Assembly (NCBI GenBank): GCA_964547105.1
Contig: CAZJLO010000001.1
Span: 1 to 64,000 of the forward strand
Reading direction: 5' to 3'
Length of the DNA: 64,000 nucleotides
DNA from: RXOA01 sp964547105
GTDB taxonomy: Bacteria > Bipolaricaulota > Bipolaricaulia > UBA7950 > UBA9294
Shown: positions 8,763 through 17,078 of the stretch, one piece after another
Layout of the letters: each line of letters begins with the position of its first letter
How positions within the stretch are numbered: position 1 is the stretch's first letter
Notes under the pieces: model-generated
Seen by the model: only the letters and a program-made list of their open reading frames with translations
Database searches by the model: none
What the model was told of the DNA's origin: nothing
Program-made: the position numbers and the translations under genes

Positions 8763-9628
8763 GTGCAAATCGGCCCGGGTTCGACAAGCCGAATGCAGGA
8801 TCAGGGTCGGGATCGGAACGGAGGCCCATGGAAGCAGGATGGTTCGATCGGCTTCGTCATCAGGGAGCGATCCATCAGATCATTCGCTATGTGGTCAGCA
8901 TCGTTCTGCTTCTCGCGTGTTGGGAGATCGCCAGCCTCATCATCACCGCGGTGAAGGGTCGGGCCCTGCTTCCCGATCCCTACCGCGCGATTTCCGAGGT
9001 GATCCGTCTTGCACCGATCCTGTTCCGGCATTTCTGGGTCAGTGCGTGGAGATTGGTGCTGGCGATGCTTCTCGCCTTCTCCGCCGGGTATCCCCTGGGC
9101 TTGCTGATCGGTCACGAAAGGAAGCTGGATGAGATCATCTCGCCAATCATCTACATCGTGTATCCAATTCCCCAGGTAGCGTTCATCCTACTGTTGTTCC
9201 TTGTCTTCGGAATCGGCAATCCGGTAAAGGTGGCAATTGTCGCCGTCGCCCTATTCTTCCAGATCCTCGTGTCGGCGCGCGGAGCGGCAAAGCTGATCGA
9301 TCAGGAACACATTACCAGCGTCCTGTCCGCCGGGGCTTCTCGGTGGCAGATCTACCGCCACGTCGTGCTTCCGTCAACCCTGCCGTCAATTCTGACAAGC
9401 CTCCGCGTCAGTGTCGGATTGGGGATGGCCTTTCTGTACATCGCCGAGACAACGGCAACGATGGCCCCAGGGCTCGGAAGTTTCGTCAAATCCAGTCAGT
9501 TCAACCAGGCACAAGCATTCGCCGGCATTCTGATGATGGCCTTTCTTGGGCTCCTTCTCTACATCGTGATCGATGTTCTCGAACGGGTGCTTTGTCGCTG
9601 GAAGTACGTTCGTCGCCGCGGAGGTTGA
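8759..9628 (+). CDS. ABC importer permease, SsuC/TauC type
   Basis: A 289-residue inner-membrane protein with about six membrane segments. The cytoplasmic coupling motif is visible as 'EHITSVLSAGASRWQIYRHVVLPSTLPSILTSLR' (residues about 182-215), the EAA loop that docks on the ATPase. The N-terminal 45 residues are hydrophilic and may be overlong: a Met at codon 22 (MEAGWFDRL) is an alternative start. It is the last gene of the importer operon, joined to the ATPase by an ATGA overlap. Confidence 0.9.
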   Translation: MSANRPGFDKPNAGSGSGSERRPMEAGWFDRLRHQGAIHQIIRYVVSIVLLLACWEIASLIITAVKGRALLPDPYRAISEVIRLAPILFRHFWVSAWRLVLAMLLAFSAGYPLGLLIGHERKLDEIISPIIYIVYPIPQVAFILLLFLVFGIGNPVKVAIVAVALFFQILVSARGAAKLIDQEHITSVLSAGASRWQIYRHVVLPSTLPSILTSLRVSVGLGMAFLYIAETTATMAPGLGSFVKSSQFNQAQAFAGILMMAFLGLLLYIVIDVLERVLCRWKYVRRRGG

Positions 9629-9712
9629 TGGCAGTATGTGTCTCGGACTAGCATCGCAAGGGATCCGGAGACGAGGTCCGAATCAAGACCGTGATTCCAG
9701 GGGCAACATTCG

Positions 9713-10588
9713 ATGAACGGGCACAAGATGAGACTTCTTGTCGTCGCCAATACGCAACGCAAAAGGGCTCTCCCCGCACTGACTGTTCTCAACGCGTGGT
9801 GTAGCGAGCACGGAATCGAACCCCACATCCTGACCGAGCCGGTCGCGGCAAACCGTGTTCCGGAGCATGCGTTGGTCATCGCCCTCGGAGGAGACGGCAC
9901 GGTGCTGCGCGCCGCCGGGTATGTGGCCGATTCGGGGACACCGATTCTCGGTTCCAACGTCGGCACACTCGGCTTTCTCACCCAGGTCGCTTCGGAATCG
10001 CTGATCCAGGCGCTGGAGGCTGTACTCGACGGCCGATACAGCATCGAGGAGCGAATGCGAATCGCCTACCGGGTTCGGGACGGAGCATTCTCGGGGACCG
10101 TGTTGAACGACGCTGTCGTCACCGGGGCGACGGAGTCGAGATTCTGCGAATTAGAGCTATCTTGGCGTGATGGATCGGTAGCGACCTACCCGGGGGACGG
10201 GGTCGTTTTCTCGACCGCAACAGGCTCGACAGCCTACAGCCTGTCCGCGGGAGGCCCGATCGTCGTTCCGCCGGCGGCGTGCATCCTTGCCACGCCGCTC
10301 GCTTCGCACAAACTTGGACTCCGCTCGATCCTCTTCCCTGCAGATGAGATTCTCGCCGTCCGCTGTCTCACGCCGGCGCGCCTCATCGCAGACGGCGACC
10401 CGATCTGTGACCTTCACCCCGGCGACCCGCTGACAATCATGCAGTCCTCGGTTCCGACGCAGTTGGTCCGCATCGACAACGCCCCATCGTTCTTCCGCAT
10501 CTTGACCGAAAAGCTCAACTGGGGAGACAGTGCGATGAGAGAGTGCGGACATCCGGAGGAGAGAGCTCAGTCAAACGACCCGGTATGA
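9713..10588 (+). CDS. nadK: NAD kinase
   Basis: A 291-residue ATP-NAD kinase that phosphorylates NAD to NADP in the cytoplasm. The family signatures are clear: GGDGTVLRAAGYVAD near residue 62, 'PILGSNVGTLGFLTQV' near 83 and 'PGDGVVFSTATGSTAYSLSAGGPIV' near 160, which cover the NAD and ATP binding site. The ATG at 9728 (MRLLVVANTQRK) is an equally good start, since neither has a strong ribosome site. The gene lies 84 bases after the importer permease and 68 bases before the aldolase gene, so it may be an independent unit. Confidence 0.95.
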   Translation: MNGHKMRLLVVANTQRKRALPALTVLNAWCSEHGIEPHILTEPVAANRVPEHALVIALGGDGTVLRAAGYVADSGTPILGSNVGTLGFLTQVASESLIQALEAVLDGRYSIEERMRIAYRVRDGAFSGTVLNDAVVTGATESRFCELELSWRDGSVATYPGDGVVFSTATGSTAYSLSAGGPIVVPPAACILATPLASHKLGLRSILFPADEILAVRCLTPARLIADGDPICDLHPGDPLTIMQSSVPTQLVRIDNAPSFFRILTEKLNWGDSAMRECGHPEERAQSNDPV

Positions 10589-10656
10589 GAAGGCTCGGCA
10601 AACCCAACCCCTGCGCGCCGGCAGGGCCGGCCACGACAACCTAGGAGACTTGGAAG

Positions 10657-11577
10657 ATGGACATCACAGCACAACGACTTGACGGCATCTTTCCGCCAAT
10701 CCCGACGCCGTTTGATTCCGCTCACGAGTTCGCACCGGATCCGCTGGCGCAAAACATCGCGTGGTGGATACGTCAAGGGGTCCAGGGGATCGTCGTGCTT
10801 GGGTCAAACGGAGAAGCAATCCACCTAACCGACACCGAGCGGACAGCCGTTGTCTCCGCGGCACGATCCGCTCTCGGCGATGGGCAGCTGCTTGTCGCGG
10901 GAACAGGTGCTTTGTCCACCCGCCACACGATCGCTCTCACCGCCGCCGCCGCCGCCGCCGGTGCCGATGCCGTCCTTGTTCTGCCGCCGTTCTACTACCG
11001 CACCCAGATGACGGATCAAGCGATCGTCCGCCACTTCCGCGCCGTCGCCGACGCATCGCCGGTGCCGGTTTTGCTCTACAACATGCCACGATGCACGGGA
11101 ATCGACCTTTCGCTCGACTTGGTGTCGGCCCTCGCCGAGCACGAGAACATCTGGGGGATGAAGGAGTCCGGCGGGAATTTGGCCAAGTTGGCGTCAATCC
11201 GCGCGGCAACATCGCCGTCTTTTCGCCTTCTCGCCGGCTCCGCCGGGTTCCTGCTGCCATCCCTTACCGTCGGTGCCACCGGAGGAATCATCGCCCTCGC
11301 CAACCTCGCTCCGGCGAAGTGTGTCGCGTTGTACCGTCATGGCATCAAGGGAGACATCGATCCCGCAAGGCGTCTTCAGCTCGCGCTCACGCCGCTGAAT
11401 ACGGCGGTGACTTCCCGGTGGGGCGTTCCGGCACTCAAAGCATCGCTCGATCTCCTTGGTCTCTACGGCGGACCCGTTCGCTTGCCGCTTCTTCCTGCAA
11501 CGACCGCCCAGATTGAAACACTCCGTCCATTGCTCGTTCAAGCTGGTCTCGTGACCGCAGAGGAAAGGATCCCCTAA
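10657..11577 (+). CDS. DapA-family aldolase, resembling 4-hydroxy-2-oxoglutarate aldolase (HOGA)
   Basis: A 306-residue class I aldolase of the dihydrodipicolinate synthase/N-acetylneuraminate lyase family. The Schiff-base Lys is in GMKESGG near residue 169 and the catalytic Tyr in YNMPRCTG near 142. The phosphate/carboxylate loop reads GSNGE near 50 instead of the GTTGE usual in DapA. GSNGE is what I recall from HOGA1-type enzymes, which split 4-hydroxy-2-oxoglutarate into pyruvate and glyoxylate. An AGGAG ribosome site precedes the ATG. The next gene, an alanine-glyoxylate-type aminotransferase, is coupled by a TAATG overlap, which fits glyoxylate production and removal. KDG aldolase or true DapA activity cannot be excluded. 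Confidence 0.82.
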   Translation: MDITAQRLDGIFPPIPTPFDSAHEFAPDPLAQNIAWWIRQGVQGIVVLGSNGEAIHLTDTERTAVVSAARSALGDGQLLVAGTGALSTRHTIALTAAAAAAGADAVLVLPPFYYRTQMTDQAIVRHFRAVADASPVPVLLYNMPRCTGIDLSLDLVSALAEHENIWGMKESGGNLAKLASIRAATSPSFRLLAGSAGFLLPSLTVGATGGIIALANLAPAKCVALYRHGIKGDIDPARRLQLALTPLNTAVTSRWGVPALKASLDLLGLYGGPVRLPLLPATTAQIETLRPLLVQAGLVTAEERIP

Positions 11578-12758
11578 TGCACAGAAAAGGCCGATCACTG
11601 CTGATGATTCCCGGACCGATCGAATTCGAGCCCGAAGTCCTTCAAGCTCTGGGCGCGCCCACGACAAGCCATGTCTCCCCAGGGTTTATCGGAACGTTCG
11701 GTCGCGTCCTCGAGCAAATGAGAGATGTATGGGTCTCCCCTTCCGGCCAGCCGTTCGTGTTGGCCGGTTCAGGAACGCTGGCCATGGATATGGCCGGAGC
11801 CAACCTCATCGAGCCGGGCGATCGCGCACTGGTGCTCGTCACCGGTGTGTTCGGCGAGCGGTTCGTCGATCTTCTTGGGCGATACGGCGCCGACGTCACC
11901 GCGCTCCGGGCGCCGGTTGGCGAAGCGGTTGAGATGAGCGAGGTGGAGGCCGCGTTGGCCGCGGCGTCCTACAAGGTGATGACGCTCACGCATGTCGATA
12001 CGTCAACCGGTGTCCGCAGCGATGCCCGCGCGTTCGGAGACCTCGGACGGAAGCACGGCGTCCTCACCGTGTTGGATGGGGTTTGCTCGGTGGCGGGTGA
12101 AAAGATCCTTCAGGAGGAATGGGGAATCGATGTCGTTCTGACAGCATCGCAGAAGGCAATCGGCGTCCCCCCGGGGCTGGCGCTGCTCGTCGCTTCGCCG
12201 AAGGCAATGGATGCGTTCCGGAACCGCACCACCCAAGTGGCCAACTACTACGCCGACTGGGCGAAGTGGCTGCCGATCATGATGGCGTATGAAAAGCGTA
12301 CGCCAAGCTACTTCGGAACACCACCGGTGAATCTGATCGCAGCGCTCGCCGTCAGTCTCGATCAGATCCTTGATGAGGGGATGGAGCTACGGTTCGAACG
12401 GCACCGCCGCCTTGCCCACGCGTTTCAGATCGGTGTTGAAGCGCTGGGCTTGAACCATGTCCCGTTGTCCGCGCGGGATCGAGCCGTCACCCTGTCTGCG
12501 ATGTACATCCCCGAATCGGCGGATGGTGCATCGTTGCGCTCCGACATGGCTCGCCAGGGAATCATCGTCGCCGGCGGTCTCCATCCGGAGATCCGCGAGA
12601 GGACCATTCGTGTCGGCCATATGGGAGCGGTCGATTCCGCGGACATCCTCGGAACACTGGGCGCTTTGGAGCACGCACTTGTCGCAATGGGAGTTGCGAT
12701 CCAGCCTGGAGCCGGGGTGCTTGCGGGGCAACAGGCGCTGGCGCCTTGCTGCAGTTAG
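11577..12758 (+). CDS. Class V aminotransferase, alanine-glyoxylate / serine-pyruvate type
   Basis: A 393-residue PLP enzyme of the AGXT1/SPT group. It opens with 'LLMIPGPIEFEPEVLQAL', as usual in this family. PLP-contacting segments are 'AGSGTLAMDMAGANL' near residue 62 and 'HVDTSTGVRSD' near 140, and the Schiff-base Lys is in TASQKAIGVPPGLALL near 194. The likely reaction is transamination of glyoxylate with alanine or serine to glycine. The ATG shares one base with the aldolase stop (TAATG), so the two are made together. PLP would come from PdxST, encoded about 8 kb downstream. The protein ends in a CysCysSer tail of no known meaning. Confidence 0.9.
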   Translation: MHRKGRSLLMIPGPIEFEPEVLQALGAPTTSHVSPGFIGTFGRVLEQMRDVWVSPSGQPFVLAGSGTLAMDMAGANLIEPGDRALVLVTGVFGERFVDLLGRYGADVTALRAPVGEAVEMSEVEAALAAASYKVMTLTHVDTSTGVRSDARAFGDLGRKHGVLTVLDGVCSVAGEKILQEEWGIDVVLTASQKAIGVPPGLALLVASPKAMDAFRNRTTQVANYYADWAKWLPIMMAYEKRTPSYFGTPPVNLIAALAVSLDQILDEGMELRFERHRRLAHAFQIGVEALGLNHVPLSARDRAVTLSAMYIPESADGASLRSDMARQGIIVAGGLHPEIRERTIRVGHMGAVDSADILGTLGALEHALVAMGVAIQPGAGVLAGQQALAPCCS

Positions 12759-12760
12759 GA

Positions 12761-12790
12761 TTGACGGACTCCGCTTCGTTGTCCTAGGAT
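12761..12790 (+). promoter_or_regulatory. Candidate promoter for ggt1, placed for a leaderless mRNA
   Basis: TTGACG at 12761-12766 and TAGGAT at 12785-12790 are 18 bases apart. The ATG at 12797 is 7 bases past the end of the -10 box, exactly where transcription would begin. The AGGA inside the -10 could alternatively be read as a ribosome site. Confidence 0.5.
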
Positions 12791-12796
12791 GTGCTC

Positions 12797-14545
12797 ATGG
12801 CTAGTCGGCGGTGGCTGCTCGTGTGCTTCGCGTTTGCGTTTTCATGTCTGCTGCTGTCCGCGACAGGCACAGCGTCGTCTTCATCAGGTGACACCGCTCC
12901 CGAATCGGTGACGTTCACTTCGGGGCAGGTTGTTCGCGTTGAGCACAGCGCAGTTGCTGCCGCTCATCCGGAAGCGTCCGCCGCAGGGATCGAGATTCTG
13001 ATGCACGGCGGGAACGCCGTCGATGCGGCAATTGCCACAGCATTTGCGCTTGCCGTGGTGGAACCGGAGGCATCAGGGCTCGGCGGTGGAGGCTTTATGG
13101 TCATCTACGATGCGGCAACCGGAATGTCCACGGCCGTCAATTATCGCGAAACGGCACCTGGGGCGACGATCGAGACAATGTTTTCCATCGGCGGCAACGG
13201 CTTCCCCGGCCTATGGGACGCCCCTTCCGATACGATCGAACAAGCCCAGCGGATGAGGTATGGCGGTGCAGCCGTCGGCGTTCCGAGAACCGTTGCCGGG
13301 CTCCTTGCAGCCCACGACGCGTACGGCCGCCTCCCTCGCTCCGCCGTGTTGGCCCCGGCAATTCGGCTTGCCCAAGAGGGATTCACCGTAAGCAAGACGC
13401 TGTACGCCGCAATCCTCAATATCTACGACATCCTGCTTTCCGAGGAGATCCTCGCCGCCGTGTTTCTCAACGATTACCTGCCGTACGAGCCGGGGGAGAA
13501 GATGCCAAGGCCGGACCTCGGCGCGACGCTCGAGCGCATTTCCGCGGAAGGAGCCGCCGTCTTTTACTCCGGAGACATGGGGATCGCGATTGCCGATGCC
13601 GTGCAGCAGGCGGGGGGGATGCTCACTGCCGAGGATTTGGAGACGGTCGTGGTCGATGTGGAGCGACCGATCTCAACGACGTATGGCGGAATGACGTTGA
13701 TCGGCGCCGGTCTCCCGGCGGGGACGCTGTCCGTGTTCGAGACGCTCCAGATCCTGTCCTTCTTGGACTTGAGTTCCGCTTCGCCGGGAAACGCCCCGGC
13801 GATTCACCAGATCGTCGAGGCGACGAAGCTCGCGTTTTCCGACCGCTTTGCCTTCCTCGGCGATCCGGCGTTTGTCGATGTGCCGGTGGATCTTCTCCTA
13901 TCTTCGGAGTGGGCCGTCGAGCGGGCTGGCCGGATCGATCCGTTCCATGCGACGCTCGATCCGCCATTCGGAACATGGGATCCGGGGAGCACAACGCATG
14001 TGTCGGTCGTGGACGGCGAAGGCAATGCAGTGTCGCTCACCCAGTCGATCGGTTCGTTCTTCGGTTCGCGCGTCTTTGTCCCCGAACTGGGGATTCTGAT
14101 GAACAACACCATGGCTGATTTCGATCCGGTTCCGGGCCGGGCCAACAGCGTTGCTCCGGGCAAGGCTCCGTTGAGCAGCATGTCCCCGCTCCTCGTGTTC
14201 GACGGGGGAGATCTCCGTTTCGCTCTCGGCACACCCGGAGGGACAAGGATTACGAGCACGATGGTGCAGTTGATCGTCGATCTGGTGGATTGGGATCTCT
14301 CACCGGAAGTTGCGGTCAGCCAACCACGGTTCCACAGCACCGGCAGGACGGTCGAACTGGAGTCGCCCGTCCCGCAAACCGTCATCGGAGACCTGATAGA
14401 TCTCGGCCATCCAGTCGAAATCAGGAATGAGCTTGACCTCTACTTCGGCGGAGTTCAGCTCGTGGAGGTTGTGAACTCGGAAGAAGGTCGGCAGTTGGTC
14501 GGCATCGCCGATCCACGACGCGCGGGCCGCGCCGCCGGCTACTGA
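12797..14545 (+). CDS. ggt: Gamma-glutamyltransferase 1, exported
   Basis: A 582-residue Ntn-hydrolase precursor that would self-cleave and then transfer or hydrolyse gamma-glutamyl groups (glutathione, gamma-Glu peptides) outside the cytoplasm. Start at 12797 follows a GTG/CTC pair that could also be read through. The signal peptide is residues 1-30. 'GGNAVDAAIATAFALAVVEPEASGLGGGGFMVI' is the family N-terminal block, and 'NYRETAPG' carries the substrate Arg. The autocatalytic Thr is Thr399 in STTHVSVVD. The gamma-glutamyl pocket is intact: LSSMSP and GTPGGTRI correspond to the Ser-Ser and Gly-Gly of the E. coli enzyme. It begins a run of genes to 20912 that looks like one system. Confidence 0.95.
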   Translation: MASRRWLLVCFAFAFSCLLLSATGTASSSSGDTAPESVTFTSGQVVRVEHSAVAAAHPEASAAGIEILMHGGNAVDAAIATAFALAVVEPEASGLGGGGFMVIYDAATGMSTAVNYRETAPGATIETMFSIGGNGFPGLWDAPSDTIEQAQRMRYGGAAVGVPRTVAGLLAAHDAYGRLPRSAVLAPAIRLAQEGFTVSKTLYAAILNIYDILLSEEILAAVFLNDYLPYEPGEKMPRPDLGATLERISAEGAAVFYSGDMGIAIADAVQQAGGMLTAEDLETVVVDVERPISTTYGGMTLIGAGLPAGTLSVFETLQILSFLDLSSASPGNAPAIHQIVEATKLAFSDRFAFLGDPAFVDVPVDLLLSSEWAVERAGRIDPFHATLDPPFGTWDPGSTTHVSVVDGEGNAVSLTQSIGSFFGSRVFVPELGILMNNTMADFDPVPGRANSVAPGKAPLSSMSPLLVFDGGDLRFALGTPGGTRITSTMVQLIVDLVDWDLSPEVAVSQPRFHSTGRTVELESPVPQTVIGDLIDLGHPVEIRNELDLYFGGVQLVEVVNSEEGRQLVGIADPRRAGRAAGY

Positions 14546-14547
14546 TG

Positions 14548-14568
14548 ACGGCCTTGATGGGAGGCCGT
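14548..14568 (+). other. Inverted repeat between the two GGT genes
   Basis: ACGGCCT and AGGCCGT form a perfect 7-base stem with a 7-base loop directly after the ggt1 stop. There is no T tract, so it is more likely an mRNA-processing or stabilising hairpin than an intrinsic terminator. Confidence 0.4.
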
Positions 14569-14653
14569 GCTGGATGAGCAGGGAAAGAGTCTGCCACAAG
14601 ATGTCCGTTCGCATCCGATCGGTTCAAGCGGACGGGCCGTAAAGGAGGTTTGT

Positions 14654-16360
14654 ATGCGTAGTCGCATGAAGTATCGGGGCATCGCTTCCGTTCTCGTTCT
14701 TGTCGTCGGTCTGTTCGCATGGACGGCAATGGCGGAGCAAGTTGCCACAAGCACGGAAGGCATGGTGGCGACCGCTCACGAATTGGCGGCGGAAGCCGGA
14801 GCGGAGATTCTGGCAATGGGCGGGAACGCGATTGACGCCGCGGTGGCGGCGGCGTTCGCGATCACTGTTGTGGAACCGAATGCATCAAGCCTCGGCGGGG
14901 AAGGCTACATGGTGATTAGTCTCGCGGACGGCCGCGATCTGGCGATCGACTACAGATCCACCGCTCCGGGACACATTACCTACGAAGACGACAACGATGA
15001 GCCGCGCTACGGCGCCGAAGCAACGTGCGTTCCAGGTGTTGTCGCGGGATTGACTCTCGCCCTTGAGGAGTATGGAACCATGACGTTGGCTGAGGTGATG
15101 GCCCCGGCGATCCGGCTCGCCCGAGACGGATTCCCGTTGGATCAGGTCCTCTACGACAACCTCTCCAACCTCTACGGCTACACCGACAGCGGAACCGATC
15201 CGATCGTCGGCCCGGTGTATTTCCCGGATGGGTTCATTCCCGATGTCGGTTCCGTGCTTGTCCAGGAAGACTTGGCGCACGCGCTTGCGTTGATCGCGAG
15301 CGAAGGGCCATCCGTGTTCTATCGCGGCGAGATTGCTCTCGCCATCGAGGAGACCACGGATGGATTCTTGCGCTATGAGGACCTGCAGCGCTATCAGGCA
15401 GTCATTCGCGACCCCGTGATCAGTGAGTACCGGGGGTACGAAGTGATCGGAACCCCGCCGAATGTCGCTGGCATCACGGTGGCCGAAGCCCTCAACATCC
15501 TCGACAACTTCGATCTGTCCCCGTTCACTTGGGACAACACAACAGCGATCCATATCATTGCCGAAGCGCTGAAGCTGGCATCGGCCGATCGATTGCCGTA
15601 TGTCGGAGATCCTGATTTCTACGATGTTCCATTGGAGGGACTGCTTTCGGAGGAATACGCGGCTGCACGAGCGTCGCTGATCAGCCTTGACAGCGCGATC
15701 ATGCCGACCAACTCCACCCCGAAAGGCAATCCATACCTGTACATGGCAGTTGGTGAGCCCGTCGCCGTGGAAGATGAGGTCTACTCGCCATCGACCACAC
15801 AACTCAGCATTCTTGACCGCGATGGAAATGCGGTCAGCATTACGCAGACCCTTTCCAGCTTCTGGGGATCACGTTTGATGGTTCCCGGATACGGATTCTT
15901 CATCAACGACGAACTCCACAATTTCAATGATTACAACCCGGACAATCTTGCCGACGTCAACGTTCACCAGCCGTTCAAGCGGCCGCGTACGGTGATTGCA
16001 CCGACCATCGTCCGCGACCCGGCAGGCGAGGTGTTCATGGTGGTCGGAACACCTGGAGCTGGATATATCCCGTCCTCGGTTGTGGAAACAATCGTCAATG
16101 TCATCGATTTCGGGATGACGCTTGAAGACGCAATCCGGACCCCAAAATTCTGCAGCCGGGTGTCGTATAGGGAGCTGCGGATGGAGGGAGGATATCCTCA
16201 GGACACTCTGGATGCCCTCGCCGCCTTGGGACACAACGTCAGAGCTGATTACGGCCAACTCGTTTCGACGTTTGGCGGCATCAACGCCATCCTCGTCGAG
16301 GACGGGGTGATGACGGGCGTGGGGTCGTTCCGCCGCGATGGTGGCGCAGCGAGCCCCTAA
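14654..16360 (+). CDS. Gamma-glutamyltransferase-family hydrolase 2, exported, altered substrate pocket
   Basis: A 568-residue paralogue of the preceding gene. The ATG at 14654 is chosen because AAAGGAGG lies just before it and a signal peptide follows (SVLVLVVGLFAWTAMA). 'GGNAIDAAVAAAFAITVVEPNASSLGGEGYMVI' is conserved. The autocatalytic Thr is Thr381 in STTQLSILD, with Gln where ggt1 and E. coli have His. The Ser-Ser of the gamma-glutamyl pocket is missing: 'KRPRTVIAPTIV' stands where E. coli has 'KRPLSSMSPTIV', and GTPGAGY replaces GSPGG. It should still mature, but probably acts on another acyl group. A hairpin (16377-16409) separates it from the DUF6305 gene. Confidence 0.9.
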   Translation: MRSRMKYRGIASVLVLVVGLFAWTAMAEQVATSTEGMVATAHELAAEAGAEILAMGGNAIDAAVAAAFAITVVEPNASSLGGEGYMVISLADGRDLAIDYRSTAPGHITYEDDNDEPRYGAEATCVPGVVAGLTLALEEYGTMTLAEVMAPAIRLARDGFPLDQVLYDNLSNLYGYTDSGTDPIVGPVYFPDGFIPDVGSVLVQEDLAHALALIASEGPSVFYRGEIALAIEETTDGFLRYEDLQRYQAVIRDPVISEYRGYEVIGTPPNVAGITVAEALNILDNFDLSPFTWDNTTAIHIIAEALKLASADRLPYVGDPDFYDVPLEGLLSEEYAAARASLISLDSAIMPTNSTPKGNPYLYMAVGEPVAVEDEVYSPSTTQLSILDRDGNAVSITQTLSSFWGSRLMVPGYGFFINDELHNFNDYNPDNLADVNVHQPFKRPRTVIAPTIVRDPAGEVFMVVGTPGAGYIPSSVVETIVNVIDFGMTLEDAIRTPKFCSRVSYRELRMEGGYPQDTLDALAALGHNVRADYGQLVSTFGGINAILVEDGVMTGVGSFRRDGGAASP

Positions 16361-16376
16361 TCCATTAGCATGCATG

Positions 16377-16419
16377 CACCCGGTGTTCGGTCATTGCCCA
16401 CACCGGGTGCCATTTCTTC
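16377..16419 (+). terminator. Hairpin with T-rich tail after ggt2 (terminator or attenuator)
   Basis: CACCCGGTGT (16377-16386) and ACACCGGGTG (16400-16409) form a perfect 10-base stem with a 13-base loop, followed by CCATTTCTT. It lies between ggt2 and the DUF6305 gene, whose ribosome site begins about 12 bases later. It could reduce read-through within an otherwise co-directional gene set. Confidence 0.6.
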
Positions 16420-16433
16420 AGAAGGGAGACAAC

Positions 16434-17057
16434 ATGAAATATAGACTGGGATGGATGCTGATTGTCTTGCTCTTCGTGAGCGCAGGGGCCGCGATTGGCC
16501 AAGAAGCGGAGGAGGCGGCTGCGCCGGAGACATTCGCTGCTCCCGTTGTGATCGTCTCGGTCGGACAGAGCGCCGGAGCACAGCAGGCCAGGGTCCTCGC
16601 CATCCGGGCGGGACTGGACTACGTGTTCGAGCAGCGACCCGAGTCTTCGATTCTGGAAGGAAGTCAAACGCTGATTCTGGTCATGGGAGCAAGCAGCAAA
16701 GGCCTCGGGGCAGCCGGCGTCGATATTGACGGCGAGATTGCCTGGGCCGTCGATTTGGTTGCCAGAGCTCGCGAGCTGGAGATGAAGATCATCGCGATGC
16801 ACATCGAGGGGGGAGCACGCCGTGGTTCGACAAGCGATCAGATCATCCTTGCGATCACGCCCCTCGCTGACTACATCGTCGTCAAGGGGGCAACGCCTGG
16901 CGTCGAATGGATCGAATCCGAAGAAGCCGACGCCAACGCCGATGGCTTGTTCTCGACGATTGCGATCGAGAACGAGATCGGAATCACGTACATCGCGAAG
17001 ACGTTGGATGGCGTCGAGGTTCTGATGGATCTCTTCGAGATCGAACCCACCGAGTAG
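16434..17057 (+). CDS. DUF6305-family exported protein
   Basis: A 207-residue protein starting at the ATG at 16434, after a GAAGGGAGAC ribosome site. The signal peptide is residues 1-20 (MLIVLLFVSAGAAIGQ). The mature part starts 'APVVIVSVGQSAGAQQARVLAIRAGLDY' and contains 'LILVMGASSKGLGAAGVDIDGE' and 'IAMHIEGGARRGSTSDQI', then 'ADYIVVKG'. I recognise this as the DUF6305 pattern: a small alpha/beta domain, of unknown function, reminiscent of a ligand-binding fold. The conserved glycine loops and the paired 'GGxARRG' could bind an anionic ligand. Its place between hydrolases and a TRAP-like permease suggests a substrate-binding or chaperone role, which is inference only. Confidence 0.78.
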   Translation: MKYRLGWMLIVLLFVSAGAAIGQEAEEAAAPETFAAPVVIVSVGQSAGAQQARVLAIRAGLDYVFEQRPESSILEGSQTLILVMGASSKGLGAAGVDIDGEIAWAVDLVARARELEMKIIAMHIEGGARRGSTSDQIILAITPLADYIVVKGATPGVEWIESEEADANADGLFSTIAIENEIGITYIAKTLDGVEVLMDLFEIEPTE

Positions 17058-17078
17058 ACCACCAGGAAAGGGTAATAA

